Assembly: GCA_027596195.1 (NCBI GenBank)
Contig: JADGJG010000183.1
Location: 1-33,367 of the forward strand
Direction: 5' to 3'
DNA length: 33,367 nucleotides
Source: Podochytrium sp. JEL0797
Lineage: Eukaryota; Chytridiomycota; Chytridiomycetes; Chytridiales; Chytriomycetaceae
Positions 1 to 11,600 of the stretch are shown here, piece by piece. The stretch's first letter is position 1, and every line of letters starts with the position of its first letter. The notes under the pieces were generated by a model. It saw nothing but the letters and a program-made list of their open reading frames with translations, ran no database searches and was not told the origin of the DNA. The position numbers were made by a program, and so were the translations under genes.

Positions 1-42
1 CCCCCGCCCCCACGCCACCCCCCCCCCCCCCCCCCCCCCCCC
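1..42. repeat. Poly-C homopolymer-rich tract at the window edge
   Basis: The first 42 bases are almost only C, interrupted by single G, A or T bases near the left end. The tract then runs into C-rich sequence up to about 110. No telomere-type repeat is visible. The run abuts the window edge, so it may mark an assembly end in low-complexity DNA. Bases 43-213 hold nothing I can call apart from the 3' flank of the CHID1-like gene. Confidence 0.8.
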
Positions 43-213
43 TTCCGCATCCCCCTCCCATTCCTCAACACCCCCTTCACTCCACGCATCAAAACGACCA
101 AGTCGCAGGTCACCGCATTTTGCGACCCAATTTTGTATTTGTTAATGGGGTGCAGAACTCGGAGAAAACATGAAAAGATGGGGAGATCTTCGTCAGCTGC
201 AGCCACAGGCTTC

Positions 214-1720
214 TTAAAACTCGGAATAAAAAGAATCCAACCCTTGCCCAACCTCCCACAAACTCACTCCACACCCCAACTCCTTCACCACCCCAACCCG
301 CACCCTCACACTCTCCAAACTCGGATACCAAACCACCCTCTCCCCCCCTTCTTCCTCCCCGGCCACCCCCAACACCGTGGCCCCCGCGGCACCGGCCCTC
401 CCCCGCTTCACCGTCCCAAACCAACCTCGGTTCATGTTCCTCCAACAGCTCAAGATACTGCCCCTTCACGATCGTCTGCCCCTGCCCCTTTCCATACATA
501 TTCCCATACATATTCAACCCCACCAGAATCTTATCGCGTCCCCCCTCCGCATCAGGACATAAAGAGACAACACTCTGTCGAACCCACTCAATAGGCGCAT
601 TCGGCCCCGGTTTCTGCGGGTTTGAAAAGTCGTAGGTCATGAGCGAGAAACCGGTGACGAGATCTTTGTATGCGTCAAAGTGGGGTTGAGAGAAGAGGGG
701 TTGGGAGCCGGGATGCGTTGGAGCAATGACCTGGGGAGAGAAATCAAAATGATAAGAAACACAGAGCATGCACAGAAAGAGAAGAATTCACGTGCGATGG
801 AACCATCGATCAAACTGACAACGCGTGCGCGTGCGCGTCGCTTCGATTCCTCACTCGCTTCAACACTCACCAAAATAAAATCCAACTTGGCCTCTCTCGC
901 CGCCTCCGAAAGACGCTCAATAAACAACGGAGTATACGCACTATACATAAACTCCAAAACGAACCCATCAAACTTTCGCTTCCTAAACGATTCCTACGTC
1001 AATCAAAAAAAAAACGACAGAAAAGAGACTCAACTTGCACTCCTCCACAATCAACTCCGCCAACCCCTCATAAACTTTCTCCTTCCCCTGAATTGCCTCC
1101 AAATCCTCCCTCGCAAGCCCCTCAATCGCAAAACGCGGCACCATCTTTGGAATAAACAGATCGCGTCCTTCAACCCTCACAGGCTCCGTAACTTCCTTAA
1201 TCCACTCCACATCAACATCATGATCCCCCGTGAGCACATACGAACCAGCACGCGTGCGATCCGGGTTGAGTTGGTACCAAACGGGAGCCAAGTGCGTAAA
1301 CTTTCCACGAAACATCTTGACAATGTCGTACCCGTGGTTATTCCATGGCGTAATATAGGCAAGCACGTTTGCATTGTTCATGTTTGATACGTGCGCGGTT
1401 TGTTTGTCAAACTCAGCGTGCGAGGCCAGGATTGATTTTGCGGATTGGAAGGAGACTGCTGGGATTGGCTGGTTTTGGTTTTGGAGCAGACTGGAGGGGT
1501 CTTGGAAGGATTCGTCGTCTTCTTCGTCAAAGCCAAACGAGTCAAAGTCAAAGTCGTCTTCGCCAATGTCGGCCGATGAAGCCCTAATTCCCCAAGAAAG
1601 AAACGCCACTTGGCCAAGGACGAAACTCGGCTGCATCGAGACAAGGCCTGAGGACCTCTTGGGTGAAGCAGAGCAAATCGCAAAGCAGGTTGCAAGAAGC
1701 CAAGCGCAAAGTCGAGCCAT
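214..1720 (-). CDS. CHID1-like GH18 (chitinase-like) secreted protein
   Basis: Resembles chitinase domain-containing protein 1, a GH18-fold, lectin-like secreted or lysosomal protein. Model on the minus strand: exon 1 1720-1035, intron 1034-983 (GTTGAG..TTTAG), exon 2 982-871, intron 870-731 (GTGAGT..CCCCAG), exon 3 730-214. The start at 1720 gives a signal peptide (MARLCAWLLATCFA) and an acidic D/E/S linker. Family landmarks in order: AYITPWNNHGYD, FTHLAPVWYQL, DGFVLEFM, GFSLMTYDFS, PGPNAPIEWVRQ, KILVGLNMYG, VVWYPSLESV and GVSLWEVGQGLDSFY. The GH18 acid motif DGxDxDxE reads DGFVLEFM, so the catalytic Glu is absent, as in animal CHID1. Exon 3 does not stay in one frame: between about 340 and 415 the reading moves from LVWDGEAGE to the frame of VVWYPSLES. 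Either a G-rich intron of about 61 nt or a one-base frameshift explains this. Family identity is strong; the integrity of the 3' part is uncertain. Confidence 0.85.
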
Positions 1721-1820
1721 CCGCGGATTTTTTGTGGAATTTTTTTGTTTCTCCACGCGTGCGCCATTCATCGCAACAGACTGCATTCTCTCTCTTCTTT
1801 GCAATTACCCACTAAAAAAA

Positions 1821-3774
1821 TCAATTCCACCCCTCCTCAACAACAACCTCCTCATCATCATCCGTCACTGCCTTCTTGTACTCCCTCACAATCTCCACCC
1901 GTCGCGACGTAGACCTCGACCGCGGCGTATACCCCCTGCTTTGCTGCTGCGGCTGCTGCTGCCCCTCCCCCTCCCGTCCCTGCACCTGCCCCCGATCTCT
2001 CGAATACGCCCTCTGCCTCGCACTCCCCATTGCCGTAACAGGCACCGTCGCAACCGAAGGCGCAACCCCTCCACCCCCCGTCTCCGCCGCTGCCGCCTCC
2101 AGCGCCGCCTTCGCAGCCTTATACTCTGCATACGTGCGGAACTGTGTAATACTCAAAGACCCACTCGCCCTCGGGATGGGTGCGAGACTTTCTTTGGCGA
2201 TTGGTGTTGGTATAGTGGATGTGGGTGTTGTTGTGGGGGGTGGGGCTGATGACATGGAGGGGGGAGTAGTGGTACTTGCAGATGTCGTGTGAGTTCTCAT
2301 GGAAGGTCTACGCGTCGATTGTGGAGGAGACGAAGGCTGGTTTCTCTCTGGTGCGTTCCTCTCTAGCGCGTTCCTCTCCGAAAAGTTTCTCTCCGAAGAC
2401 GGGACCCTCCCCAGAGATGGTGCAGCGAATGAAGGAGGAGTCGTGGAAGCAAATGAAGGAACCGCGGAGGATGCGAATCCGCGAGACGACGGCGAAGGAT
2501 CACGAGCAGAAAGAGTTGCCACGTTTGCTGTAATGGAGTCGACACTGGTTGCGGTTGGAGATGGAATGGTATGGGTTCTGCGTGGAGGAGGAATAAACTG
2601 CTGTTGCTGCGGTTGCTGTTGTTGGTGTTGATGCTGCTGCTGCTGTTGCTGCTGCTGCGGCTGCGGCTGCTGCGGTTGATATTGCTGCTGCGATACATAT
2701 TGCTGTTGAGCCGGTGCCGTCGGTGCTTCGAAAACAGGCTGCGAATATACCGGTCCCTGCGCAACAACCACCCGCTCCGCCGCCACAACCGGAGCACCCG
2801 CCACCACCCCCCTCTCCTCGCCACTCCCCTTCCTCTCAACCTGCACCCGTTCCCCAATCTCTCTCCTCCCCCCAAAACTCAATCCACTCGACACATTCGA
2901 AGAATAACTCATCAATTTGCTCGGCATAGCCCTCGCCTCCCTCAACTGTTCCTCCGAAAACACACGCTCATTTTTATCCGTCAATTTCGGTCCAAGAACA
3001 GGGCCTTGGAACCCGGCTTTGGCGGCGTGTCGGGAGAGTGAGAAAATGCAGTTTGTGACCTTGCAGAAACCAATCAGCTTCGAAACACTCACAACACAAA
3101 ACACAAACACAAACCTGGTTCATATTCTTGGCCTCAAACAAATCCACCGTCATGAACCTTTCATGCGCAGGAACTCCCAACAACTCCACCCTCGCCAAAA
3201 ACTCGCCAATCTAAAATCAACCCAATTAACAAAAAACCCCTCCCCCCTCCCCCACCGCACACCCAAAAAACTCACATTCTCCATCTGCTTAAACGGCATC
3301 TTACTCATCCCAACCTTGATCTGATTCTGTGGCAAGATCCGATTCATCATGTGACACAAGACGACTCCATCCTTCAAGCTCTCATGGAACGATTCGTGTG
3401 CGAGTCGCATGCCGGATACCGTTTCAATGTACTGACGGGCTTCTTGTTCGCGTTGGGGAGAGTGTTTGGCAGCTGCTTTTTCGGCGAGCTGGTTTGCAAA
3501 CGGGGTTTCGGGTGAGTGGATTGGAATGCAGGGGGGGATCAATCAGGAGAGCGAGAGACAGCGAGAGAGAGTGAGAGAGAAGGATCAGGGACAGGGTTCC
3601 AACGTCATGATGGTGACAAGATTGCACCAAGTGATCACTCCGTCATAACCCATTCGCTTCCCCTTCCAACCACGCCAGGACTGCAAAGCAACCTCTCGTT
3701 CAGCCCAAACGAATGCTTCATACCTCTTTATCAAGGCCGTACAGCTGTGGCTCATCATCTTCGTCCGCGATCAT
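1821..3774 (-). CDS. Transgelin/calponin-family actin-binding protein with long Gln-rich tail
   Basis: Actin-bundling CH-domain protein of the transgelin (yeast Scp1) type. Closed model, all introns phase 0: exons 3774-3724, 3488-3276, 3210-3115 and 3059-1821, giving 532 residues. The N-terminus carries the family signature YGLDKE joined across intron 1 to LAEKAAAKHSP. The single CH domain follows (about residues 17-130), with ARQYIETVSGM, FHESLKDGVVLCHMMNRI, KQMENIGEFL and MTVDLFEAKNMNQV. A degenerate calponin-like repeat (SSGLSFGGRREIG) sits at about residue 175. Transgelins usually stop soon after this, near 200 residues. Here some 330 more residues follow: a Gln/Pro-rich stretch encoded by a CAG-type tract, a Ser/Thr/Pro-rich region, RSRSTSRR, and an acidic end. 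The tail has no domain I recognise. The CHID1-like gene lies 100 bp downstream on the same strand; the EFHC gene is divergent upstream. Confidence 0.88.
2595..2705. repeat. CTG/TTG (CAG/CAA) trinucleotide tract inside the transgelin gene
   Basis: An imperfect triplet array of CTG, TTG and CGG units on the plus strand. Read on the minus strand it encodes a run of Gln broken by Pro and His in the transgelin tail. It stays in frame with the gene and is likely length-variable between strains. Confidence 0.75.
3538..3590. repeat. GA-rich simple repeat in transgelin intron 1
   Basis: A GAGA/GACA-type low-complexity stretch (CT-rich on the gene strand) within the first intron of the transgelin gene (3723-3489). 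At about 235 nt that intron is the longest in the window. The tract may act as an extended polypyrimidine region or simply be simple-sequence expansion. Confidence 0.6.
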
Positions 3775-4128
3775 GATGTCAGTGGGCAATTTCTTTGAAA
3801 CAAGATTTTTCGGGAAGAAGCGAGAAAAAGTGAAACGCGAAAAGTGAACAAGTAGTTTTTTAATGTTTGGGGAAGTACTATCCATCCATTAGTTCTCTTG
3901 GAACCACCTGTTGAAAAATCAAAGACAGAGATTTACACCTTAACAATAGACATTTTTTACTCTCTTGCGAACGAGGTTGGTTCCCCTCCTGCCCTGCCAT
4001 CTATCCCACGTACACGTTTTGAGATTCACCTCCTGCTTCCTTATACCCCACGCAACCAGTTATACTAATATTCTGCACCAATAGTAAATAATCCGCGCAC
4101 GCGTTTCAGAGGCACTTACAAAAAAGAG
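3775..4128. promoter_or_regulatory. Divergent intergenic region between transgelin and EFHC genes
   Basis: 354 bp between the two start codons, which point away from each other, so it must hold both promoters. I see AT-rich patches (3845-3870 and 4060-4095) but no clear TATAAA box, and no ORF of note. The actin-binding and axonemal genes could be co-regulated from here; that is inference from the geometry only. Confidence 0.5.
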
Positions 4129-6424
4129 ATGGCCACCCACGACGCTATCCCGTTCCTCCCCGGAAACACGTTCACCGACGTCACAGTTGAGTCCTCCACC
4201 AAACTATATCTTCCACTTTCCCAAACTCAACAACTGAACCCGAAAAAATAATTGCTTCCCACCCACCCACCCCCCCAGAAAACCGACTTCCGCAAACCCC
4301 ATTCCCTCGACTACCGCAACGGCTACGCGATCCAACCCTCCCCCCTCCTCGGAATCGGCCTAACACCTCTCTCCACGCACGAAGAAATCGACCCACAAGA
4401 TCTCCTCGCCCAAATCCAATCGGACCCCGCAATAACCTACGGCGACAAACAATTCCATCAATCCACCCTCCCCACCCCACGCTTCATCCCCGCCCACGTA
4501 GCCTTCGACAAAGTCGTTCTCCGTTTCGACGGATACTTCAAACAAACAGTCCACGAAAGCACGGAACAATACCACCTCCGCAAGATCAAAATCTACTACT
4601 TTGTAGAAGACGACTCGATTGCAGTGGTGGAACCGCCTGTAGAAAACTCTGGGATCCCGCAAGGGGTTTTGATCAAGAGACAGAGGTTGCCGAAATCGTC
4701 GACCGAGTTTTATGGCGTGAGAGATTTTAATGTGGGGATTAATATCACGTTTTATGGGAAGACGTTTCGGATTGTGAGTTGTGACAAGTTCACAATGGTG
4801 AGTTAATATATTTTTTTCCCCTTCCGTGCCCCTTCATCTGATTTACGCGTGTCTTCCCATCTCACCTCCCCCAGAAATACCTCCAAGAAACCGAAGGAAC
4901 CCACCTCAACCCCCCCGAACAAATCCCCACGGACGCCTACCTCACGCACCGCAACCGCCCGCTCCGCAACCCGTCCCTGGCCCCCACCCAAGCCAAAGAC
5001 AAACTGCGCCGCTTCCTCGAAAACGACCGCAAAGTCCTCCGCTTCTTCTGCATCTGGGACGACAGAGACAGCATGTTTGGCGAGATGCGCGAGTTTGTAA
5101 TGCACTACTACTTGGTAGATGATTGCGTGGAGGTGAGGGAGGTCAAGAAGCCGAATAATGGGAGAGATCCGTTTCCGATTTTGTTGAGGAAACAGAGGTT
5201 GCCGAAATCATTTTCCGAGTTGAGTGGTGAGTTCCCCTTCTATCACTTTTTTCGGTGGTTTTCCGTTCAATTGGAAAAGTAACGTGATCTTTTCCTATTG
5301 CAGACGTCAACGACACTTCCAAATACACCTGGAAAGACTTCAAAATCGGCGGCGTAATCAGCGTCCTCGGCCGAAACTTCCTAATGTAACCCCTCTCCTA
5401 CGCCCACCTCCACTAACCCCACCCCTCAGCCGCGACTGCGACGACTACACCAAGCGATACTACCTCGACAACCTCGACACCCCCCTCTCCTCTATGAGCG
5501 CAATCCCGATCGAAGGGTTTATTGAGACACGTAGCGCTGCAAACGCGGAGCCTGAGATTCCTCCGTACAACGGATACGGCAGCGTCGAAGACTCTCTCGG
5601 ATCGTGCAAATACCTCGTCTTGAAACCCCCAAAGAAAGACTTCATCAAAATGCTCGAAAACGAACACAAAGTGTTACGCTTCGTAGCCCGCATGGTACCC
5701 CCACCCACCCCAAACCTCCAACCCACCGCCATCCCGAGACTAACCAAAAAAAACTCGCCAGGAATCAAAACACAGAGAAGACCACAACCGCCGCTTCGTA
5801 ATCACCTACCGCCTCGCCGACGACAACATGACAATCTACGAACCGCCTCAACGCAACGCCGGAGTCCTCGGTGGGAAATTCATGGAACGCACTCGCGTCC
5901 TCAAACCCGGTTCTTCCCTTTCCTCCCCGGAAGGACCATCCTACTACAACGTGCCAGACCTCTACGTAGGCGCGCATATTACGATTTTCAAACACCGGTT
6001 CGTGTTGCTCGACGCGGATGAGTTTGTGTTCAATTACATGGAACATATTCTTGAGACAACGAGTGCGAAGGGTCCGGCTTTTGATATGTCGAATCAGAGG
6101 GAAGTGTTGCAAAAGTTGAGGGTGGCCGTGCAAGCTGCTGGACCAGGAGGAAAAGGCGCAGTGGACAAAAAGATTGCCGGGTTTGTTTTGAACGGGTTGG
6201 TGGACAGAAAGCATGTCGTGGAGGCTTGTAAGGACGTGTTTGGTGCAAACTTGATTGAACATGTAAGGATTGTGATTTTTTTGTCATCTCTCGAAATTCG
6301 TGGAATACTGATTTTGATTTCCCCCGAATGATAATAGGAAATCATCACGATTCTCCGCATGTTTGAGCCTGAGATGCGAAAAGTAGACTACAACAAGTTG
6401 ATCCAAGGATTGGCCAACTGTTGA
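4129..6424 (+). CDS. EFHC1/EFHC2-like DM10-domain ciliary protein
   Basis: Axonemal doublet-microtubule protein of the EFHC (Rib72) family, a microtubule inner protein in cilia. Closed seven-exon model: 4129-4185, 4279-4797, 4875-5226, 5304-5385, 5430-5694, 5762-6262 and 6338-6424, giving 620 residues, within the family's usual size. It opens with the family-like MATHDAIPFLPGNTF. Three DM10 domains follow. The first (about 90-200) contains KIYYFVEDDSIAVVEPPVENSG and ends FYGKTFRIVSCDKFT. The second (about 240-360) contains VLRFFCIWDDRDSMFGEMRE and a VREVKKPNNGRDPFP segment. The third (about 430-530) contains FVITYRLADDNMTIYEPPQRNAG. The C-terminal 100 residues correspond to the EF-hand region, but I see no canonical 12-residue calcium loop. 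Introns are 44-93 nt; intron 1 uses a GTTGAG donor. Its presence is the main evidence that the organism is flagellated. Confidence 0.93.
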
Positions 6425-6491
6425 GCGGCGGCGACGAAATACAAAAAATTTAATCTAATTTCTTCTTCTCCTTCTTTCTCAATTATTATTC

Positions 6492-6497
6492 AATAAA
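6492..6497 (+). terminator. AATAAA polyadenylation signal of the EFHC gene
   Basis: A canonical AATAAA lies 68 bp after the EFHC stop codon in a T-rich 3' flank. The rest of the 175 bp up to 6600 holds no gene. Confidence 0.55.
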
Positions 6498-6599
6498 GAC
6501 GCGCGGAATTAATTTTTTTTTCTTCTTTCCGATCAACTCGGGAACGGAACGCAATTTTTTTTGACAGCTCAGCCAAAACAAAACAAATTCAACCGCGCA

Positions 6600-8635
6600 A
6601 TGATTCATTCAATCATCCCCCGCCTTGTGCTCGCAACCGCTTGTTTGGCTCAACTTCAAACCGGAAACCTCTCTTGGATCTGGAACATCACAGAGATCCA
6701 AAGCATGGATGGAACCAACAACAACCTTCAAAATCCAACCCAAGGATCCGCCGGCGCACCCTACCTACAACCCAGACCATGGGAATACGGCCCGAATCAA
6801 TGTGAGATACAAACCAATTCTTTCAAATTCGACCCATCTCAAAACGCGTATAATAGCACCATTCAGACAAACCCGCCCCAACGCCCGCAACATCTCGAAC
6901 CTCCCCTTTGCCCAAAAACCATTCAACCAAAACACGGATTGCATCTCAGATTTCGTTCCCGATTGGGGAGTCATGCTTCATTTGGACATCACCGTCGCGC
7001 CCGGAAACTCTTGCGAGTTTACTGCAGTATGCATGGTTGTCAGCAACCCTCACAATCGAATATCACAGCGGACCCATTCCCCATCAACCGTCTCATCCAG
7101 GCAGGCCAGAGCGAATTTTGAAGATGGTCGGCCAGGATGCGTCAGAACAATTTCATGGTGGGCACGGCAGCGTGTCTCGGAAAGCAACAACCGTTTCTAG
7201 TACTGCATCGTCAATAAGGCGGAGGACACGCGGATCGATAGGTAGTAAATAAGAGACTGTATCATCAATTGCGATTGCTAGTCCAACCACAGATGGTCGG
7301 AAAGCCCCATAATTATTTGCGAATTCAAGCTAATCTTTCTCTCTGTACATTAGCGAAATTCCTTTTGGCGGGACTCGCTGTTGGAAAGCTGCGTGAAGAA
7401 AACGAAGGCGCCGCTGCTACCATATCCGGCAAAAGTGCAAAATCATACTGGTCCGAATCGATGCCAATGGGAAATCGAACAGAATCGTTTGGAGAAAAGC
7501 AGGTCCAGCCAATGTTGACAGAAAGATTCATCACGTTCGAACTAGACAAAAAAATTGCAATAACCGATCCCCATGACAAGTCTCCTGACTACAAATTTCG
7601 GTTTTTGTTTAAGAATCCAGAATCCGAGTTGCTGGTCAAATCAGGTGATTTGATTTTGTTTTGCACTTGAAACTCTTGGCGGGTTTAATTAATCACACGA
7701 AACTCAGGCCACAGCTTCATGCTTCAGTTTGCCGCCGAGGATGGTCAAATAGTCACCCTTTCTTGTTGGGGGTTCCAAAGTCACAGCAAAGGAGCCATTG
7801 AATTCAAGATCGAAATCCAGATTGGCGATGAATTCACACAATATCTCATGAGTTGCCAGTCGATTCGAATTCGCGGACCCATGCCTGATACAGGTGTGAC
7901 GAATCCATATACCGAAAATCGCTGTTGGAAGGTTTTGGGGCTGATCACAGAGGGTGCAGGGCTATCAGCTGCACTACTGGTTATTGATTACCATTTGAGG
8001 AACTGTAAACGTGACGCGATCATCAATCGCCCCTACTTTCACATTCATTTGCAGGCTTGTTTTACAAATGAGAACGACATTTTCGCTCAAAAAGAATTGG
8101 CTGATTTGGAGTCTAGTTCAAACGGTGAACTTGTCGTGACAACTCTTCTTGCTGTCAGTTTGACACGCAACTGCAATGGTCTGATTGGGGAGATCACCAG
8201 CGAGGTTTTGTTGGCAACTATGCCCAAGCCGAAGACAAACAGCCTAGCATAGCAAGTATGTAAATCGATAGATTGTATCTTCTTTTTAACTTTCAATAGG
8301 CCCAAGCGCCTTGTTGCATAACGGATTTCAAACGAACTCGGCGATTGACACAATTTTACGCGAGGATGGCCTTGTCAATCGCAGAGGTTCAAGCGGCAGC
8401 ACAGATGACAGATCCGTCCACTCTAAGTTGCCTATCTTAGCTGTCGAAAAATCGTTGGAATCAATGGAAGATTCAATGGCCATGATTGTCTGCGGGTCCG
8501 TCGAAAATTGAAACTAATTTCTCAAAATTTCTAATTTTGTATTATCGAATCTACAGGCCCACTAATACTCTCATTTTGGTGGGAGATATGCTTCAAGAGC
8601 TAGGATATCAGAAAGTATTTACTTTGAGCGCTTAA
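6600..8635 (+). pseudogene. Decayed, internally deleted copy of the peroxidase-b561-reductase gene
   Basis: Both ends match the intact gene downstream; the middle is missing. The 5' part (6600-6801, intron 6802-6856, exon from 6857) has a signal-peptide-like start, SMDGTNNNL, YGPNQ, RPNARNIS and DWGVMLHLDITV. It then stops matching at about 7026, so most of the peroxidase, all of DOMON and all of b561 are absent. A cytochrome b5 remnant (HPGRPERILKMVGQDASEQF) follows at about 7093-7240 in another frame that no obvious splice reaches. A reductase region (about 7284-8252, intron 7645-7707) keeps IRIRGP and LLVIDYHLRNC. However, the FAD motif seen as RSYTP in the intact copy reads LSCWGF, and the nucleotide motif GGTGITPML reads EGAGLSAAL. 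An in-frame TAG at 8250 precedes the next plausible donor. The last exons still encode MAMIVCG and GDMLQELGY, ending at 8635. An expressed truncated protein cannot be excluded. Confidence 0.7.
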
Positions 8636-8640
8636 ATTCG

Positions 8641-11600
8641 AAATTATACATTTTCCTTCTTTTGATCGCCACTTTATCGATCCCGAAACTGGTTGCGGGT
8701 CAGGTTGGGATAAACGAAACGCAGTCCTTTGACAGGACGCAGAACAATTTGCATTATCCCGCGCAAGGCGCGACCGGAGACGTATTTCTCAGGTTATTGG
8801 TCCCTCCTACATATGGCCCGAATCAATGTATGCGTCGGGGTATTTGAAGCCCAAATGCGTTGCTCACGTTCAATATTTAGCTCCCAACGGACAAAAGCGC
8901 CCAAATGCGAGACTTGTTTCAATTCGGCTCTTTGGCCAACCCAATCTCCTGGACAAACTCGCAACATCTGATCTCTTGCCTGCTTGGGGAGTTACCATAC
9001 ATTTGGATATCACTGTGGCGTTGAAGAATTCATGTTTGCATTTCAGTTTCGTGCTTTGCTTTCTAACCTATTTTTTTACTTAGCCGATTTATTGTATCAG
9101 TGTTTGACCCTGATTTTGATCCGTTCGAAACAAACTCTTCCCAAATTCCCATGAGTCGAGCAAATTACATTGGCGTCAATTCCGCAACCAACGAAAGGCT
9201 GATTCCGAATGCTTTCACTTGCTACATTGACGGAAGTGGCTTATACGGAAATTCTTTAGCCGCATTGAATTCTATGAGACTGTATAAAGGAGGATTGCTA
9301 AAGAGTTTCAATTCTCCCACTGGAGAATATCCACCGCGCGTGGTTGGGGGGCCATACGATGGATTCTTCGAATATTCTATTCCAAGTGTCAACATTGCAG
9401 CAGTAAGACGCGTTTTTTATTGGCTCTTCCAATTAGTATTGAGGGTTCTTTGTAGCAAACTCTGATACCGTACCTCCTGTTTTTCCGAGAGCACAATCGC
9501 CGCGCGAGATTACTGAGTGTCAGACATCCTGCTTGGAATGATGAAAAGTTATTTCAGAGATCGAGACGCTGGGTTATCGCGATAATACAAAGGAATACCA
9601 TCGATTTTGTGAGTCGTTTTGTTGTCGTTTCAAAATTAAGATCAAGAAAAATAGTACGTTCCAACCGTCACCGGGGGTCCATTGCCACCATATTCTGGGT
9701 ATAAACCAAACGTGAATCCTCAAATCGATCTGTTTTTTTCCCAAGTCGCATTTATCTATGGCCACAGTGGTCTGAACGAGGAAATTCTGCGAATCAACGA
9801 TGCGGGAGAACCAATTCCCGCAGGACATCTCCTACTTCGAGACGGATCATTCAAAAACTTGTGTGATGAAGTGATTGCACAAGGTATTGATCCCATATTG
9901 CGCGGGTTTCTCGTTCAACGGGAAAACCAAATCGACACGAAAATTGTCGACGATGTGCGAAACAGCCTTCCTCTGAACCCAGGATTTAATTTCGACTTGG
10001 TGGCCATCGGGATTCAAAGAGGACGTGACTTGGGAATGGCGGACTACAATACTTTTCGAAAAGCATATAATATGACGCCGGCTGTTCGTTGGAGCGATAT
10101 AACCAACGATACCGATGTCCAGGCAATTCTGAATGATTTGTATCCAGACATAAATGACCTGGACGCGAGTGTTGGTAATGGATATTAGTGGAATCTATAT
10201 GAATCTCACAGCTATTTATGCAGGCACGTTTGCGGAAGACCCATCTTCAGCCAATTTAATGGTTGGGCCCCTCACTGCCGCGTCAATTCGGGAGCAGTTT
10301 CAGAGACTCAGAGATGGCGATCGATTCTGGTGGCAAAATCCAGGCGTGCTAACCGCAGAGGATCTAGCGGATTTTAGCTCATTCAGCCTGGGCCAAATGG
10401 TTATCGCAAACACCCAAATCAAATTTTATCCCGACAACGCTTTTGTTGCAGTGAATTCAAGCCTCCAGTTCTTTTTGAATGGTCCATCGAGTCACATTTA
10501 TCAAAATACATCCCTCGATTTCGTTGAAGTTCTTGGAAACTTGAGATTGGCATGGAATATCACGGAAGCTGACTCAATGATTCATTTCACATTCGAATCG
10601 AATGGTACCGGTTGGTTTGGCTTTGGATTTGGATCAAATATGTTGGGTGCCGATATTTATTTATGCAATGACTTCAACAATACCAATATTTTCGGGGTTC
10701 AAGATTCGTGGAGGTGTGTGTCTTTATGAATCTTTTACTCACACAATATTGATGATTATTTTAGTTCAAACACACAGCCTGTTCCGAGCGACGTCAGCCA
10801 AGGCGGAATCGACAACGTCATTAACCCTCGCGACATAACATCATTTCAAAATTATTCAAAGCGTGTCGTTACATTCTCGCGGAAGTTATCCACTGGAGAT
10901 ACATTCGACGTTGATATCGTCGCTCGGCAGATGGACATGATTTTCGCGTTCTCTGAAACCACTGTACTGACGTGGCACGGATCCCTCAACCGCGTGCATA
11001 CAACCATCAATTTTTATGCTTCAACATCCAGCATCACTCCCATCCCAGGATACTCATCTCTCGGCTCCCTCCTGATTCTACACAGCATCTCAATGTACAT
11101 TGCTTTCACGATTCTGTTTCCCCTGGGAATCTACGTTGCCCGTTACTACCGTAATCTAGGCCGTTGGCTATCAATCCACACCTCGCTCCTCACATCTATT
11201 ACTTCAAACGTGATTGTCGCCGCTCTAACAGCCATCATTGGAACTTTTGGAAACCCAAACTCTCTGCACTACAAAATCGGAATGGCCGTGATTATCCTTG
11301 TGAGCATATCCTCGATCGCCGGTTATTGCGCAACCAAGTTGCACTTGTTCAACCATAGCTGGAGCTACCTCGCATCAGTTTGCCGTCAGGTTCACAAATA
11401 TTCCGGATTTCTCGCCTACGTTGTGGGACTTGTCGATTGTTATTTTGGAGTAGGAGAAATTAGCCCCGACAGTCCATACACCATCTATCTTCAAATCATA
11501 TTCCTCGTGTCCGCAATTCTGCCCCCCGTCTGTCTCTTTGCATACGGAGAAAGTCAGAAAAAGATGCATTTCCTTTCAAAAGATATGATGGGGTTGAACA

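Noticed and set aside
1..110. Poly-C start as a telomere
   Set aside because: No periodic TTAGGG/CCCTAA-type repeat; it is a simple homopolymer with scattered interruptions.
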